Of a DNA stretch of 64,000 bases, positions 36,115-46,865 are shown one piece after another; the first letter of the stretch is position 1, and the number at the start of each line of letters is the position of its first letter. The DNA comes from Serratia marcescens (GTDB lineage Bacteria; Pseudomonadota; Gammaproteobacteria; Enterobacterales; Enterobacteriaceae): NCBI RefSeq assembly GCF_006715005.1, contig NZ_VFMJ01000001.1:1302001-1366000 (forward strand). Direction: 5' to 3'. The notes beneath the pieces were generated by a model that did no database searches, was not told the origin of the DNA, and saw nothing but the letters and a program-made list of their open reading frames with translations. Position numbers and translations under genes: made by a program.

Positions 36115-36136
36115 AGGGGGCAGGGCGCTGCCCCCT
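36115..36136 (+). terminator. Hairpin after cheW
   Basis: 9-bp perfect stem AGGGGGCAG/CTGCCCCCT with a GGCG loop, 11 nt past the cheW stop. Only two T residues follow. It is the likely end of the mot-che operon ahead of the tsr promoter. Confidence 0.7.
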
Positions 36137-36216
36137 TCATCCATCACTCTTCCTGACCTGTCGCGATGCCGCAGACCGAGCCCGTAACCCCCACTAAAAA
36201 TAGTTACTTTCCCGCA

Positions 36217-36243
36217 TAAAGTTTTGCCGCACGGCGCCGATAA
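36217..36243 (+). promoter_or_regulatory. Sigma-28 promoter of tsr
   Basis: TAAAGTTT, 11-nt spacer, GCCGATAA: an exact match to the FliA consensus, 55 bp before the tsr start. It should drive tsr and, by read-through, tap-cheRBYZ. Confidence 0.93.
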
Positions 36244-36298
36244 CTCTCACATTCAACGTCATCAGAGCCTGTCTGCGCGGGCTTCAACAAGGGAAATC

Positions 36299-37969
36299 AT
36301 GTTAAATCGTATGAAGGTGGTCACCAGCCTGTTGCTGGTGTTGGTGCTGTTTGGCGCCTTGCAGTTGATTTCGGGCGGACTCTTTTTCTCCTCGCTGAAA
36401 AGCGATAAGGAAAACTTTACCGTCCTGCAAACTATCCGCCAGCAGCAGCTGCAGCTGAGTGAAAGCCGCGTTGACCTGCTGCAGGCGCGCAACTCCCTGA
36501 ACCGTGCCGGTATTCGCTACATGATGGATACCAATAAGATCGGCAGCGGCGCCACCATTGATGAACTGCTGGGCAAAGCGAAAGAAGAGCTGGCCGAGGC
36601 GGAAAGACACTATGCCGCTTACGAAAAAATCCCGCAGGATCCGCGTCAGGATCCCCAGTCGGCGGAACGCGTTAAACAGCAATACGACATTCTGTACGGC
36701 GCGCTCTCCGAACTGATCCAACTGCTGGGCGAAGGCAAGATCAACGCCTTCTTCGATCAGCCTACGCAGAGCTACCAGGACAACTTTGAGCAGAGCTACA
36801 ACGTTTATCTGGAGCAAAACGGCAAGCTGTACCAGATCGCGGTCGACGGCAGCAACAGCTCTTACAACTCGGCCATCTGGACGCTGATCGTGATTCTGGT
36901 CGTGGTGCTGGCGGTGATCGTACTGGTCTGGACCGGTATCCATCACATCCTGGTGCGCCCGCTGAACCGCATGATCGATCACATCAAACAGATCGCCGCC
37001 GGCGACCTGACTCAGCAGATCGTCGTCAACAGCCGCAACGAAATGGGCGTGCTGGCGGCCAGCCTGAAACACATGCAAGGCGAACTGATTGAAACCGTCA
37101 GCGGCGTACGTCAGGGCGCGGACGCCATCTACAGCGGTGCGTCAGAAATCGCCGCGGGCAACAACGATCTCTCCTCCCGTACCGAGCAACAGGCCGCTTC
37201 GCTGGAAGAAACCGCCGCCAGCATGGAACAGCTGACCGCGACGGTGAAACAGAACGCCGAAAACGCCCGTCAGGCTTCACAGCTGGCGTTGAGCGCCTCC
37301 GAAACCGCACAGAAAGGCGGCAAGGTCGTGGCCAACGTGGTGCAGACCATGCATGACATCGCCGGCAGCTCGCAGAAAATTGCCGATATCACCGGCGTGA
37401 TCGACGGTATCGCCTTCCAGACCAACATCCTGGCGTTAAACGCCGCGGTGGAAGCGGCGCGTGCCGGCGAGCAGGGCCGCGGCTTCGCGGTGGTGGCCGG
37501 CGAAGTGCGTAACCTGGCGCAGCGCAGCGCGCAGGCGGCGAAAGAGATCAAAGGCCTGATCGAAGATTCGGTCAGCCGCGTCGATATGGGCTCCGTGTTG
37601 GTCGAAAGCGCCGGTGAAACCATGGGCGACATCGTCAACGCCGTTACCCGCGTGACCGACATCATGGGCGAAATCGCCTCGGCGTCGGACGAGCAGAGCC
37701 GCGGTATCGATCAGGTTGGCCAGGCGGTAGCGGAAATGGACCGCGTCACCCAGCAGAACGCCTCGTTGGTGGAAGAATCCGCCTCGGCGGCGGCGGCGCT
37801 GGAAGAACAGGCCAGCATGCTGACCCAGTCGGTGGCGGTATTCCGCCTGAGGCAGGAAGGCCAGGAAGAGTTTAAAGCGCCTGTCACCAGCAAGGCGACG
37901 GTAACACCGGTAATCAATCATAAGAAAATGAACGCCAGCGATCTGCAGGATAACTGGGAAACGTTCTAA
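36299..37969 (+). CDS. tsr: Serine chemoreceptor Tsr
   Basis: 556-aa methyl-accepting chemotaxis protein. TM1 is at about 7-30. The periplasmic ligand domain retains the Tsr serine-site residues R64 and N68 ([17 protein letters not shown]). TM2 is at about 190-213, followed by HAMP. The signalling tip has [24 protein letters not shown]. The C-terminal NWETF pentapeptide tethers CheR and CheB. The start is [10 protein letters not shown] at 36299, with AAGGG upstream; an ATG at 36224 inside the promoter is rejected. In E. coli this position next to cheAW is occupied by tar, so the gene order differs. Confidence 0.95.
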   Translation: MLNRMKVVTSLLLVLVLFGALQLISGGLFFSSLKSDKENFTVLQTIRQQQLQLSESRVDLLQARNSLNRAGIRYMMDTNKIGSGATIDELLGKAKEELAEAERHYAAYEKIPQDPRQDPQSAERVKQQYDILYGALSELIQLLGEGKINAFFDQPTQSYQDNFEQSYNVYLEQNGKLYQIAVDGSNSSYNSAIWTLIVILVVVLAVIVLVWTGIHHILVRPLNRMIDHIKQIAAGDLTQQIVVNSRNEMGVLAASLKHMQGELIETVSGVRQGADAIYSGASEIAAGNNDLSSRTEQQAASLEETAASMEQLTATVKQNAENARQASQLALSASETAQKGGKVVANVVQTMHDIAGSSQKIADITGVIDGIAFQTNILALNAAVEAARAGEQGRGFAVVAGEVRNLAQRSAQAAKEIKGLIEDSVSRVDMGSVLVESAGETMGDIVNAVTRVTDIMGEIASASDEQSRGIDQVGQAVAEMDRVTQQNASLVEESASAAAALEEQASMLTQSVAVFRLRQEGQEEFKAPVTSKATVTPVINHKKMNASDLQDNWETF

Positions 37970-37977
37970 CCGGTATC

Positions 37978-38001
37978 GGGCCTCTCTCGCAGAGGCCCTT
38001 T
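37978..38001 (+). terminator. Terminator between tsr and tap
   Basis: 8-bp stem GGGCCTCT/AGAGGCCC with a 5-nt loop, followed by TTT and C-rich sequence. It is probably leaky, because no other promoter is visible before tap. A second small hairpin (GGCCGG/CCGGCC, 38012-38026) abuts the tap ribosome binding site. Confidence 0.75.
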
Positions 38002-38045
38002 CCCCTACGTAGGCCGGTCGCCGGCCGGCTGCAAGGAGGTTCACA

Positions 38046-39662
38046 GTGTTTAACCGAATCCGTATCTCTACCAGCTTGTTCCTGTTGTTGATGACCTTCT
38101 GCGTTCTGCAGTTGGCCAGCAGCGGCCTGTCGTATTCCGCGTTTCGCTCCGATAACCACAACCTCGACATCATCACCCTCGGCAGCCAGCAGCGCGATTC
38201 GCTCAGCCTGAGCTGGGTGTCGCTGTTGCAGGCGCGCAATACGCTGAACCGCGCCGGCACCCGCGCGGCGCTGAAGCTGCCGCAGCAGCAGGTGAACGAA
38301 CTGATGAGCAGCGCCCGCAGTTCGCTGCAGAAGGCCGACCTCTATTTCAATCAGTTTATGGCGGTTGAACGCAGCAGTGAACAGCAGAGCCAGCAGACGG
38401 CCACCACCAAGGCCAGCTACGAGCGGCTGCGCGGCGCGCTGCGTGAACTGATCGGTTTCCTGGAAAAGGGCGAGCTGCAGGCGTTTATGGATCAGCCGAC
38501 GCAGAAAACCCAGGACCTGTTCGAGGCCGACTTCGTGCAGTACCTGCAACTGGTCAACGGCGACATCAGTGAAGCCAGGGACGCCAACCAGTTCTCCTTC
38601 ACGCTGGCGGGCCTGATGCTGGCGGGGGCGGTATTGATGCTGATCGTGGTGACCGGCAGCGCCATGTGGTGGTTGCGCACCATGTTGGTACAACCGTTGA
38701 ACCAAATCCGCAGCCACTTTGAACGCATCGCCGCCGGCGATTTGGCGACGCCGATTCAGGTGTATGGCCGCAATGAAATCAGCATGCTGTTCGCCAGTCT
38801 GCAACGCACGCAGCAGTCGCTGATCGGCACCGTCGGCGCGGTGCGCGACGGGGCGGAGTCAATACTGATCGGCCTGCAGGAGATCTCCGAAGGCAATAAC
38901 GATCTTTCTTCCCGCACCGAGCAGCAGGCCGCTTCGCTGGAAGAGACCGCCGCCAGCATGGAACAGCTGACCGCGACGGTGAAGCAGAACGCCGACAATG
39001 CGCGACAGGCCTCACAGTTGGCGCGCGATGCCTCGGCCACCGCGGCCAAGGGCGGCGAACTGGCCGGTGACGTTGTGACCACCATGCACGATATCGCCAA
39101 CAGCTCGCAGAAAATCGGCGCTATCACCAGCGTGATTGACGGCATCGCTTTCCAGACCAACATTCTGGCGCTCAATGCGGCGGTGGAAGCGGCGCGCGCC
39201 GGTGAACAGGGGCGTGGTTTCGCCGTGGTCGCCGGTGAAGTGCGCAACCTGGCGAGCCGCAGCGCGCAGGCGGCGAAAGAGATCAAGGTGCTGATCGACG
39301 AATCGGTCAGCCGCGTCAAACACGGCTCGGTGCTGGTGGAAAACTCCGGTGCCACCATGCAGGACATCGTGCGTTCGGTGACCCGCGTGACCGACATCAT
39401 GGGCGAGATCGCCTCGGCTTCGGATGAACAGAGCCGCGGCATCGAGCAGGTGACGCAGGCGGTGACCCAGATGGATCAGGTCACTCAGCAGAACGCCGCG
39501 CTGGTGGAAGAATCCGCTTCTGCCGCCACCGCGCTGGAAGAGCAGGCCATTACCTTGGCCGACGCGGTCGCGGTATTCCGTCTGGCGGACGATAACTTCG
39601 TCGCGCCAGGTAACAGCAACAACGCAGTTTCACCCGTGGTAAAGGAAGCCCAAGATTGTTAA
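38046..39662 (+). CDS. tap: Chemoreceptor Tap
   Basis: 538-aa methyl-accepting chemotaxis protein matching E. coli Tap, the dipeptide receptor, in MFNRIRIST at the start, the PI(A/Q)VYGRNEI region after HAMP, and the absence of a C-terminal NWETF. The signalling domain [24 protein letters not shown] is intact. Without the pentapeptide it depends on other receptors for adaptation. The start is GTG 38046, with AAGGAGG 6 nt upstream. It is the first gene of the tap-cheRBYZ group. Confidence 0.93.
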   Translation: MFNRIRISTSLFLLLMTFCVLQLASSGLSYSAFRSDNHNLDIITLGSQQRDSLSLSWVSLLQARNTLNRAGTRAALKLPQQQVNELMSSARSSLQKADLYFNQFMAVERSSEQQSQQTATTKASYERLRGALRELIGFLEKGELQAFMDQPTQKTQDLFEADFVQYLQLVNGDISEARDANQFSFTLAGLMLAGAVLMLIVVTGSAMWWLRTMLVQPLNQIRSHFERIAAGDLATPIQVYGRNEISMLFASLQRTQQSLIGTVGAVRDGAESILIGLQEISEGNNDLSSRTEQQAASLEETAASMEQLTATVKQNADNARQASQLARDASATAAKGGELAGDVVTTMHDIANSSQKIGAITSVIDGIAFQTNILALNAAVEAARAGEQGRGFAVVAGEVRNLASRSAQAAKEIKVLIDESVSRVKHGSVLVENSGATMQDIVRSVTRVTDIMGEIASASDEQSRGIEQVTQAVTQMDQVTQQNAALVEESASAATALEEQAITLADAVAVFRLADDNFVAPGNSNNAVSPVVKEAQDC

Positions 39663-39699
39663 ACCGCATAAGCAGCACGTTTTTCTCCGGTGAGGTGGC

Positions 39700-40572
39700 A
39701 TGAAACAGACGCCGTCAACTTCTAACCGGGATACTGCGTCGATGTTGACGCAAATGGTGCAGCGCCTGCCGCTGTCGGACGTGCATTTTCGCCGTATCAG
39801 CCAGTTGATTTATCAACGCGCCGGCATCGTGCTGGCGGAGCATAAGCGCGAGATGGTTTACAACCGCCTGGTGCGCCGGTTGCGGCTGTTGGGATTGCAC
39901 GATTTCGGTGACTACCTGGCGCTGCTGGAAAGCGACCCGAACAGCGCAGAGTGGCAGGCGTTCATCAACGCGCTGACCACCAACCTGACGGCCTTTTTCC
40001 GCGAGGCGCATCACTTCCCGATCCTGGCGGAACACGCGCGCTCGCGGCCGAACGGCTACAGCGTCTGGAGCACCGCGGCCTCGACCGGCGAAGAACCGTA
40101 TTCGATCGCCATCACGCTGAGCGATGCATTGGGTCAGCGGGCCGGCAGTTGCCAGGTCTGGGCCAGCGACATCGATACGCAGGTGCTGGAAAAAGCGGAG
40201 GCGGGCGTATACCGCCAGGAAGATCTGCGTACCCTGACGCCGACCCAAATGCAGCGCTATTTCCTGCGCGGCACCGGGCCGCATCAGGGGCTGGTGCGCG
40301 TGCGGCCGGAGCTGGCGGCGCGGGTCAACTTCCAGCCGCTGAACCTGCTGGCGCCGGAGTGGGCGCTGCCGGGGCAATTCGACGCCATTTTTTGCCGCAA
40401 CGTCATGATCTATTTCGATAAGGCGACGCAGGAGCGCATCCTGCGCCGCTTCGTTCCCTTGCTTAAGCCGGGGGGGCTGATGTTTGCCGGCCACTCCGAG
40501 AATTTCAGCCAGATCAGCCGGGATTTCTACTTGCGTGGGCAGACCGTGTATGGGCTGACCAAGGAGAGGTAA
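39700..40572 (+). CDS. cheR: Chemotaxis methyltransferase CheR
   Basis: 290-aa SAM-dependent receptor glutamate methyltransferase. The N-terminal domain has [15 protein letters not shown]. The SAM site shows [15 protein letters not shown] and [11 protein letters not shown]. The closing motif is [14 protein letters not shown]. It methylates Tsr and Tap for adaptation. GAGGTG precedes the ATG, and the stop overlaps cheB as TAATG. Confidence 0.97.
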   Translation: MKQTPSTSNRDTASMLTQMVQRLPLSDVHFRRISQLIYQRAGIVLAEHKREMVYNRLVRRLRLLGLHDFGDYLALLESDPNSAEWQAFINALTTNLTAFFREAHHFPILAEHARSRPNGYSVWSTAASTGEEPYSIAITLSDALGQRAGSCQVWASDIDTQVLEKAEAGVYRQEDLRTLTPTQMQRYFLRGTGPHQGLVRVRPELAARVNFQPLNLLAPEWALPGQFDAIFCRNVMIYFDKATQERILRRFVPLLKPGGLMFAGHSENFSQISRDFYLRGQTVYGLTKER

Positions 40573-41621
40573 TGAGTAAAATCAGAGTGTTATGCGTAGA
40601 CGATTCGGCACTGATGCGCCAGCTGATGACGGAAATCGTGAACGGCCACGCCGACATGGAAATGGTAGCGACCGCGCCGGATCCGCTGGTGGCGCGCGAT
40701 CTGATCAAAAAGTTTAATCCCCAGGTGCTGACGCTGGACGTCGAGATGCCGCGCATGGACGGGCTGGATTTCCTCGAAAAGCTGATGCGCCTGCGGCCGA
40801 TGCCGGTGGTGATGGTCTCTTCGCTGACCGGTAAAGGGTCTGAGATTACGCTGCGCGCGCTGGAGTTGGGCGCGGTGGATTTCGTCACCAAACCGCAACT
40901 CGGCATCCGCGAGGGCATGTTGGCCTACAGCGAACTGATTGCCGAGAAGATCCGCACCGCCGCCAGAGCGCGCCTGCCGCAGCGTTCCAACAGCCCGGCG
41001 CCGGCGATCCTCAGCCATGCGCCGCTGCTGAGCAGTGAAAAACTGATCGCCATCGGCGCCTCCACCGGCGGCACCGAAGCGATCCGCCAGGTACTGCAGC
41101 CGCTGCCGGCCACCAGTCCGGCGCTGCTGATCACCCAGCACATGCCGCCCGGTTTCACCCGTTCGTTCGCCGAGCGGCTGAACAAACTGTGCCAGATCAC
41201 GGTGAAAGAAGCGGAGGACGGTGAGCGTGTGTTGCCGGGCCACGCCTACATCGCACCGGGGGACCGCCACCTGGAGCTGGCGCGCAGCGGCGCCAACTAT
41301 CAGGTGAAGCTGCATGACGGCCCGGCGGTCAACCGCCATCGTCCGTCTGTCGATGTGCTGTTCCGTTCGGTGGCGCAATATGCCGGCCGCAATGCGGTGG
41401 GGGTGATCCTCACCGGCATGGGGAACGACGGTGCGGCGGGGATGCTGGAGATGCACCGCGCCGGGGCGTATACCCTGGCGCAGAACGAGGCGAGCTGCGT
41501 GGTGTTCGGCATGCCGCGCGAGGCGATCGCCAGCGGCGGCGTCAGCGAAGTGGTCGAGTTGGACAGGATGAGCCAGCGCATGTTGGCGCAGATTTCCGGC
41601 GGCCAGGCATTGCGTATTTGA
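40572..41621 (+). CDS. cheB: Chemotaxis methylesterase CheB
   Basis: 349-aa response regulator and methylesterase. The receiver domain has phosphorylation site D56 ([12 protein letters not shown]). The catalytic domain has S164 ([10 protein letters not shown]), H190 (ITQHMPP) and the acidic member in GMGNDGAAG. It removes methyl groups or deamidates receptors after phosphorylation by CheA. The residue numbers equal those of E. coli CheB. A 102-bp gap separates it from cheY. Confidence 0.98.
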   Translation: MSKIRVLCVDDSALMRQLMTEIVNGHADMEMVATAPDPLVARDLIKKFNPQVLTLDVEMPRMDGLDFLEKLMRLRPMPVVMVSSLTGKGSEITLRALELGAVDFVTKPQLGIREGMLAYSELIAEKIRTAARARLPQRSNSPAPAILSHAPLLSSEKLIAIGASTGGTEAIRQVLQPLPATSPALLITQHMPPGFTRSFAERLNKLCQITVKEAEDGERVLPGHAYIAPGDRHLELARSGANYQVKLHDGPAVNRHRPSVDVLFRSVAQYAGRNAVGVILTGMGNDGAAGMLEMHRAGAYTLAQNEASCVVFGMPREAIASGGVSEVVELDRMSQRMLAQISGGQALRI

Positions 41622-41627
41622 TTTTAG

Positions 41628-42113
<486 letters not shown>

Positions 42114-42123
42114 GGAGAGGGCG

Positions 42124-42768
42124 ATGAGAGACATTCCAATGCCTGCCAGCGATGCAGCGACCGCGGGAGAGATTATCTCCCGCATCGGCCAACTGACCCG
42201 AATGCTGCGCGACAGCATGCGCGAACTGGGGCTCGATCAGGCGATCGCCCAGGCGGCAGAGGCGATCCCGGATGCGCGCGACCGTCTTGACTATGTCGTA
42301 ACCATGACGGCGCAGGCGGCGGAACGGGCGTTGAACTGCGTGGAGGCGGCGCAACCGCGCCAGGCGGAGCTGGAATCCGGCGCCAACGCGTTGAAAGGGC
42401 GCTGGGACGAGTGGTTCGCCAATCCCATCGAATTGGACGATGCGCGTTCTCTGGTCAACGACACGCGCCAGTATCTGGATCAGGTGCCGGGCCATACGGC
42501 CTTCACCAATGCCCAGCTACTGGAAATCATGATGGCGCAGGACTTCCAGGATCTGACCGGTCAGGTGATCAAGCGCATGATGGACGTGGTGCAGGAGATC
42601 GAAAAGCAGCTGCTGATGGTGCTGATGGAAAACATGCCGGAGCAGCCGGTGAAGGAAAAACGGCCGAACGACAGCCTGCTGAACGGCCCGCAGCTCGACC
42701 AGAACGGCGTCGGCGTCATCGCCAACCAGGCGCAGGTCGACGATCTGCTCGACAGCCTCGGTTTCTAA
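42124..42768 (+). CDS. cheZ: CheY-P phosphatase CheZ
   Basis: 214-aa phosphatase with the E. coli length. The catalytic helix carries [15 protein letters not shown] (the acidic and glutamine residues that act on CheY-P). The C-terminal peptide [11 protein letters not shown] is the CheY-binding tail. The ATG at 42124 has AAGGAG upstream; a longer in-frame start overlapping cheY is rejected. It is the last gene of the che operon, followed by a strong hairpin. Confidence 0.97.
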   Translation: MRDIPMPASDAATAGEIISRIGQLTRMLRDSMRELGLDQAIAQAAEAIPDARDRLDYVVTMTAQAAERALNCVEAAQPRQAELESGANALKGRWDEWFANPIELDDARSLVNDTRQYLDQVPGHTAFTNAQLLEIMMAQDFQDLTGQVIKRMMDVVQEIEKQLLMVLMENMPEQPVKEKRPNDSLLNGPQLDQNGVGVIANQAQVDDLLDSLGF

Positions 42769-42774
42769 GGCTTT

Positions 42775-42800
42775 TCGGGGCGCGCGACGGCGCGCCCCGA
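42775..42800. terminator. GC-rich hairpin after cheZ
   Basis: 11-bp perfect stem TCGGGGCGCGC/GCGCGCCCCGA with a 4-nt loop starting 7 nt past the cheZ stop. No U-tract follows. It is the likely end of the che operon before the flhB promoter region. Confidence 0.65.
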
Positions 42801-42933
42801 CAACATTCCGCGCAGTTTTCGTCTCATCCCCTAAATAACCCGCCTTTTTCCCCGTTGTTCCGCCAATGACATCGCCAATTTTTTGGCATGCTGACCGCCA
42901 TTCTTTACCCTCCCGACACAGGAACGGCGTTTC

Positions 42934-44085
42934 GTGGCTGAAGACAGCGATCTGGAAAAAAGCGAGGCCCCCACGCCCCACAGGCTGGAGAAGGCGCGTG
43001 AAGACGGCCAGATCCCGCGTTCCCGCGAATTGACCTCGGTGCTGATGCTGCTCTCGGGCCTCGCGATCATCCTGATGTCCGGCAGCAACATGGCGCAACA
43101 GCTGGCGGCGATGCTCACGCAGGGGTTGAACTTCGACCACGGCATGGTCAGCAACGATAAACAGATGGTGCGCCAACTCGGCATGCTGCTGCGCCAGGCG
43201 GTGCTGGCGCTGTTGCCGATCATGGCGGGGCTGGTACTGGTGGCGCTCGCCGCGCCGATGCTGCTGGGGGGCATTCTGTTCAGCGGCAAGTCGATTAAAT
43301 TCGACTTGAAGCGGTTGAACCCGTTGTCCGGGTTGAAGCGCATCTTTTCCACCCAGGTGCTGGCCGAGCTGCTGAAAGGGATCCTGAAAGCGACGCTGGT
43401 CGGCTGGGTGACCGGTCTTTATCTGTGGCACAACTGGGCGGCAATGCTGCATCTGATGACCCAGCAGCCGCTCGATGCGCTGGGCAATGCGTTGCAGATG
43501 ATCCTGTTCTGCGGTTTTCTGGTGGTGTTGGGATTGACGCCGATGGTGGCGTTCGACGTGTTCTACCAGCTGTGGAGCCACTTCAAAAAGCTGAAGATGA
43601 CCAAGCAGGATATTCGCGACGAATTCAAAGACCAGGAAGGGGACCCGCACGTTAAGGGGCGTATTCGTCAGCAGCAGCGGGCGATCGCCCGGCGCCGCAT
43701 GATGGCCGATGTGCCCAAGGCGGACGTGATCGTCACCAACCCGACGCACTACGCCGTCGCGTTGCAGTACAACGACAAGAAAATGAGCGCGCCGAAGGTG
43801 CTGGCCAAAGGGGCCGGCGAAATCGCCTTGCGCATTCGCGAGCTCGGTGCGGAGCACCGCATCCCGATGCTGGAAGCGCCGCCGCTGGCGCGTGCGCTGT
43901 ATCGACACAGCGAGATTGGACAACATATTCCGGCCACCCTGTATGCCGCCGTCGCCGAAGTGCTGGCCTGGGTGTACCAGCTGCGCCGCTGGCGGCGCGA
44001 GGGCGGCCTGATCCCGAAAAAACCTGAACGTTTACCGGTGCCGGAAGCACTGGATTTTGCAAGAGAGAGTGACTCTGATGGCTAA
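42934..44085 (+). CDS. flhB: Flagellar export switch protein FlhB
   Basis: 383-aa inner-membrane component of the flagellar export gate. Four transmembrane segments lie in the first 210 residues. The cytoplasmic domain has the autocleavage motif N269-P-T-H (VIVTNPTHYAVAL), which switches export from rod/hook to filament substrates. The start is GTG 42934 with AGGAAC about 10 nt upstream. A 165-bp gap after cheZ probably holds a class 2 promoter. It overlaps flhA by 8 nt. Confidence 0.97.
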   Translation: MAEDSDLEKSEAPTPHRLEKAREDGQIPRSRELTSVLMLLSGLAIILMSGSNMAQQLAAMLTQGLNFDHGMVSNDKQMVRQLGMLLRQAVLALLPIMAGLVLVALAAPMLLGGILFSGKSIKFDLKRLNPLSGLKRIFSTQVLAELLKGILKATLVGWVTGLYLWHNWAAMLHLMTQQPLDALGNALQMILFCGFLVVLGLTPMVAFDVFYQLWSHFKKLKMTKQDIRDEFKDQEGDPHVKGRIRQQQRAIARRRMMADVPKADVIVTNPTHYAVALQYNDKKMSAPKVLAKGAGEIALRIRELGAEHRIPMLEAPPLARALYRHSEIGQHIPATLYAAVAEVLAWVYQLRRWRREGGLIPKKPERLPVPEALDFARESDSDG

Positions 44086-46156
44086 TTTGGCCTCCCTGCT
44101 TCGTTTGCCGGGCAATTTTAAAGATACGCAGTGGCAGGTGTTGGCCGGCCCGGTGTTGATCCTGCTGATCCTGTCGATGATGGTGCTGCCGTTGCCGGCG
44201 TTTATCCTCGACCTGCTGTTTACCTTCAACATCGCGCTGTCGATCATGGTGCTGCTGGTGGCGATGTTCACCCAGCGCACGCTCGAATTCGCCGCCTTCC
44301 CGACCATTCTGCTGTTCTCCACGCTGCTGCGTTTGTCGCTCAACGTCGCGTCGACGCGCATCATCTTGCTGGAAGGGCATACCGGCTCCGCCGCTGCCGG
44401 CCGCGTGGTGGAGGCCTTCGGCCACTTCCTGGTGGGGGGCAACTTCGCCATCGGTATCGTGGTGTTCATCATCCTGGTGTTGATCAACTTCATGGTCATC
44501 ACCAAGGGGGCCGGGCGTATCGCCGAAGTGGGCGCGCGTTTCGTCCTGGACGGCATGCCGGGTAAACAGATGGCGATCGACGCCGATCTGAACGCCGGGT
44601 TGATCGGCGAAGACGAAGCGAAGAAACGCCGTGCCGAAGTGACCCAGGAGGCCGATTTCTACGGCTCGATGGACGGTGCCAGTAAATTCGTGCGTGGCGA
44701 TGCCATTGCCGGCCTGATGATCATGGTGCTGAACGTCGTCGGCGGCCTGTTGGTCGGTGTCGTGCAGCATGGTATGGAGCTGGGGGCGGCGGCGGAAAGC
44801 TATACGCTGCTGACCATCGGTGACGGTCTGGTGGCGCAGATCCCGGCGCTGGTAATCTCCACCGCCGCCGGCGTTATCGTCACCCGCGTCGCGACCGATC
44901 AGGACGTCGGTGAGCAGATGGTGGGCCAGCTGTTCAACAATCCGCGCGTGATGTTGCTGAGCGCCGGGGTACTGGGGCTGTTGGGCCTGGTGCCGGGCAT
45001 GCCGAACCTGGTGTTCCTGCTGTTTACCGCCGCTTTGCTGGGCCTGGCCTGGTGGCTGCGCGGCCGTGAACAACAGGCACCGAAAACGGTGGAGGCGCCG
45101 GTGATGCCGGAGAATCCGCAGGCCGCCGAGGCCAGCTGGGCCGATGTCCAGTTGGAAGATCCGCTGGGGATGGAAGTAGGCTATCGGTTGATTCCGATGG
45201 TCGATTTTCAACAGAACGGCGAGCTGCTGGGCCGTATTCGCGGTATCCGCAAGAAATTCGCGCAGGACATGGGCTATCTGCCGCCGGTGGTGCACATTCG
45301 CGACAATCTGGAGCTGCCGCCAGCCAGTTACCGCATCCTGATGAAAGGCGTCGAGATCGGCAGTGGCGAAGCGCAGCCGGGCCGCTGGTTGGCGATCAAC
45401 CCCGGCAATGCCGTGGGTGAGCTGGCGGGAGACAAAACCATTGATCCGGCCTTTGGGCTCGAGGCGGTATGGATCGACAGCGCCTTGCGCGAGCAGGCGC
45501 AGATCCAGGGCTTTACCGTGGTGGAAGCCAGCACCGTAGTAGCGACGCACCTTAATCACCTGATCGGCCAGTTCGCCAGCGAGCTGTTTGGCCGCCAGGA
45601 AACTCAGCAGCTGCTGGACCGTGTTTCACAAGAGATGCCGAAGCTGACCGAAGACTTCGTGCCGGGCGTGGTGTCGCTGACCACGCTGCACAAAGTGCTG
45701 CAAAACCTGCTGGCCGAGCGTGTTTCTATCCGCGATATGCGCACCATCGTCGAAACGCTGGCGGAACATGCCCCGGCGCAAAGCGATCCTTATGAGCTGA
45801 CCACCGTGGTACGGGTGGCGCTGGGCCGGGCGATCACACAGCAGTGGTTCCCCGGCAACGGCGAGATTCAGGTCATCGGTCTGGATACCCAACTGGAGCG
45901 CCTGTTGTTGCAGGCGTTGCAGGGCGGAGGCGGTCTGGAACCGGGGCTGGCCGATCGCCTGCTGGATCAGGCGCGCCAGGCGCTGCAGCGGCAAGAGATG
46001 CTCAGCGCGCCGCCGGTGCTGCTGGTCAACCATGCGCTGCGTGCCTTGCTGGCGCGCTTCCTGCGCCGCAGTCTGCCGCAGATCGTGGTGTTGTCCAACC
46101 TCGAAATCAACGACGATCGCCAGATTCGCATGACCTCGACCATTGGAGCCGCCTGA
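44078..46156 (+). CDS. flhA: Flagellar export gate protein FlhA
   Basis: 692-aa export gate core, the same length as in E. coli. About eight transmembrane helices span residues 1-330, with the FHIPEP family motif GAGRIAEVGARFVLDGMPGK and KQMAIDADLNAGLIGEDEAK between them. The cytoplasmic C-terminal ring domain (about 360-692) docks chaperone-substrate complexes such as FlgN-FlgK. I chose the ATG at 44078 (E. coli-like start) over one at 44057. It overlaps flhE by 1 nt. Confidence 0.98.
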   Translation: MANLASLLRLPGNFKDTQWQVLAGPVLILLILSMMVLPLPAFILDLLFTFNIALSIMVLLVAMFTQRTLEFAAFPTILLFSTLLRLSLNVASTRIILLEGHTGSAAAGRVVEAFGHFLVGGNFAIGIVVFIILVLINFMVITKGAGRIAEVGARFVLDGMPGKQMAIDADLNAGLIGEDEAKKRRAEVTQEADFYGSMDGASKFVRGDAIAGLMIMVLNVVGGLLVGVVQHGMELGAAAESYTLLTIGDGLVAQIPALVISTAAGVIVTRVATDQDVGEQMVGQLFNNPRVMLLSAGVLGLLGLVPGMPNLVFLLFTAALLGLAWWLRGREQQAPKTVEAPVMPENPQAAEASWADVQLEDPLGMEVGYRLIPMVDFQQNGELLGRIRGIRKKFAQDMGYLPPVVHIRDNLELPPASYRILMKGVEIGSGEAQPGRWLAINPGNAVGELAGDKTIDPAFGLEAVWIDSALREQAQIQGFTVVEASTVVATHLNHLIGQFASELFGRQETQQLLDRVSQEMPKLTEDFVPGVVSLTTLHKVLQNLLAERVSIRDMRTIVETLAEHAPAQSDPYELTTVVRVALGRAITQQWFPGNGEIQVIGLDTQLERLLLQALQGGGGLEPGLADRLLDQARQALQRQEMLSAPPVLLVNHALRALLARFLRRSLPQIVVLSNLEINDDRQIRMTSTIGAA

Positions 46157-46560
46157 TGAAACGTTGTCTGTTCGTGCTGTGTTTGCTGGCGCCGTTAACC
46201 GCCGGTGCGGTGTCCGGCTCCTGGGTGGCCGAAGGGGCGGGCGTGACGTTGGAACAGGGCGGCATGCGCGGTGAGTCCGCCGGTTTGCGGCCGCCGAACG
46301 CGCTGCCGGATGCCAATGCGCGCATCACCCGCGTCAGCTGGCGCTACCGTTTACTGGGGCCGGAGCCGGCCGGGCTGCAGGCCCAGCTGTGTACGGTGAA
46401 CCGCTGCATTCCGCTCGGCGGCGGCAGCGGCAGCAGCAACGGCCTGCAGGGCGAACCGGCCAATGCGGAATTGCGCTTTGTCTATTACGTGCAGTCGCAA
46501 GGCGGGCTGAACCCGCCGCTGCGGGTGATTGGCAATCAGGTGATCGTCAATTATCAGTAG
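46156..46560 (+). CDS. flhE: Flagellar protein FlhE
   Basis: 134-aa periplasmic protein with a signal peptide (1-18, ending TAGA) and two cysteines in QLCTVNRCIP that can form a disulfide. FlhE is reported in Salmonella and E. coli to prevent proton leak through the export gate. The start at 46156 overlaps the flhA stop; a longer in-frame extension inside flhA is rejected. Only 2 nt separate its stop from the end of the antitoxin gene on the other strand. Confidence 0.94.
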   Translation: MKRCLFVLCLLAPLTAGAVSGSWVAEGAGVTLEQGGMRGESAGLRPPNALPDANARITRVSWRYRLLGPEPAGLQAQLCTVNRCIPLGGGSGSSNGLQGEPANAELRFVYYVQSQGGLNPPLRVIGNQVIVNYQ

Positions 46561-46562
46561 GA

Positions 46563-46865
46563 TCAGGCCAGAATTTGCAGGCCGTTGCGTTCGACCAGTG
46601 ACAGCAGCTTCATTGCGGCGGAGTTCGGTTGTGCTTCGCCGCGCTCCCATTTCTGCACCGCCTTTTTACTGACGTTGAGATACAGCGCAAACACCGGCTG
46701 ACTGACGTTTTCCCGTTCGCGCAGCGCGCGGATCTCGGCCGGCCCGAACTGTTTCACCGGCCGCAGGCACAGCATGTCGAAGGTGCGCATGGTCACGTCG
46801 TCGACGAAACCGGCGCGGTGCAGGCCCTGAACTTCCTGGTGGATCTCGGCAAGAATTTTACTCAT
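46563..46865 (-). CDS. HTH-type antitoxin (HigA/NadS-like)
   Basis: 100-aa DNA-binding protein. The Xre-type helix-turn-helix is at about 42-85 (IRALRERENVSQPVFALYLNVSKKAVQKWERGEAQP), with a short C-terminal helix. It is encoded downstream of, and overlaps by 8 nt, a RelE-like toxin gene, the HigBA order. It should neutralise the toxin and repress the operon through the inverted repeat at 47251-47269. GGAGG lies 8 nt before the ATG. Confidence 0.88.
   Translation of the reverse strand: MSKILAEIHQEVQGLHRAGFVDDVTMRTFDMLCLRPVKQFGPAEIRALRERENVSQPVFALYLNVSKKAVQKWERGEAQPNSAAMKLLSLVERNGLQILA

Noticed and set aside
43733..45559. 608-aa open frame on the minus strand opposite flhB/flhA
   Set aside because: Antisense shadow; His/Gln/Arg-rich composition with no domain, while flhB and flhA are unambiguous.
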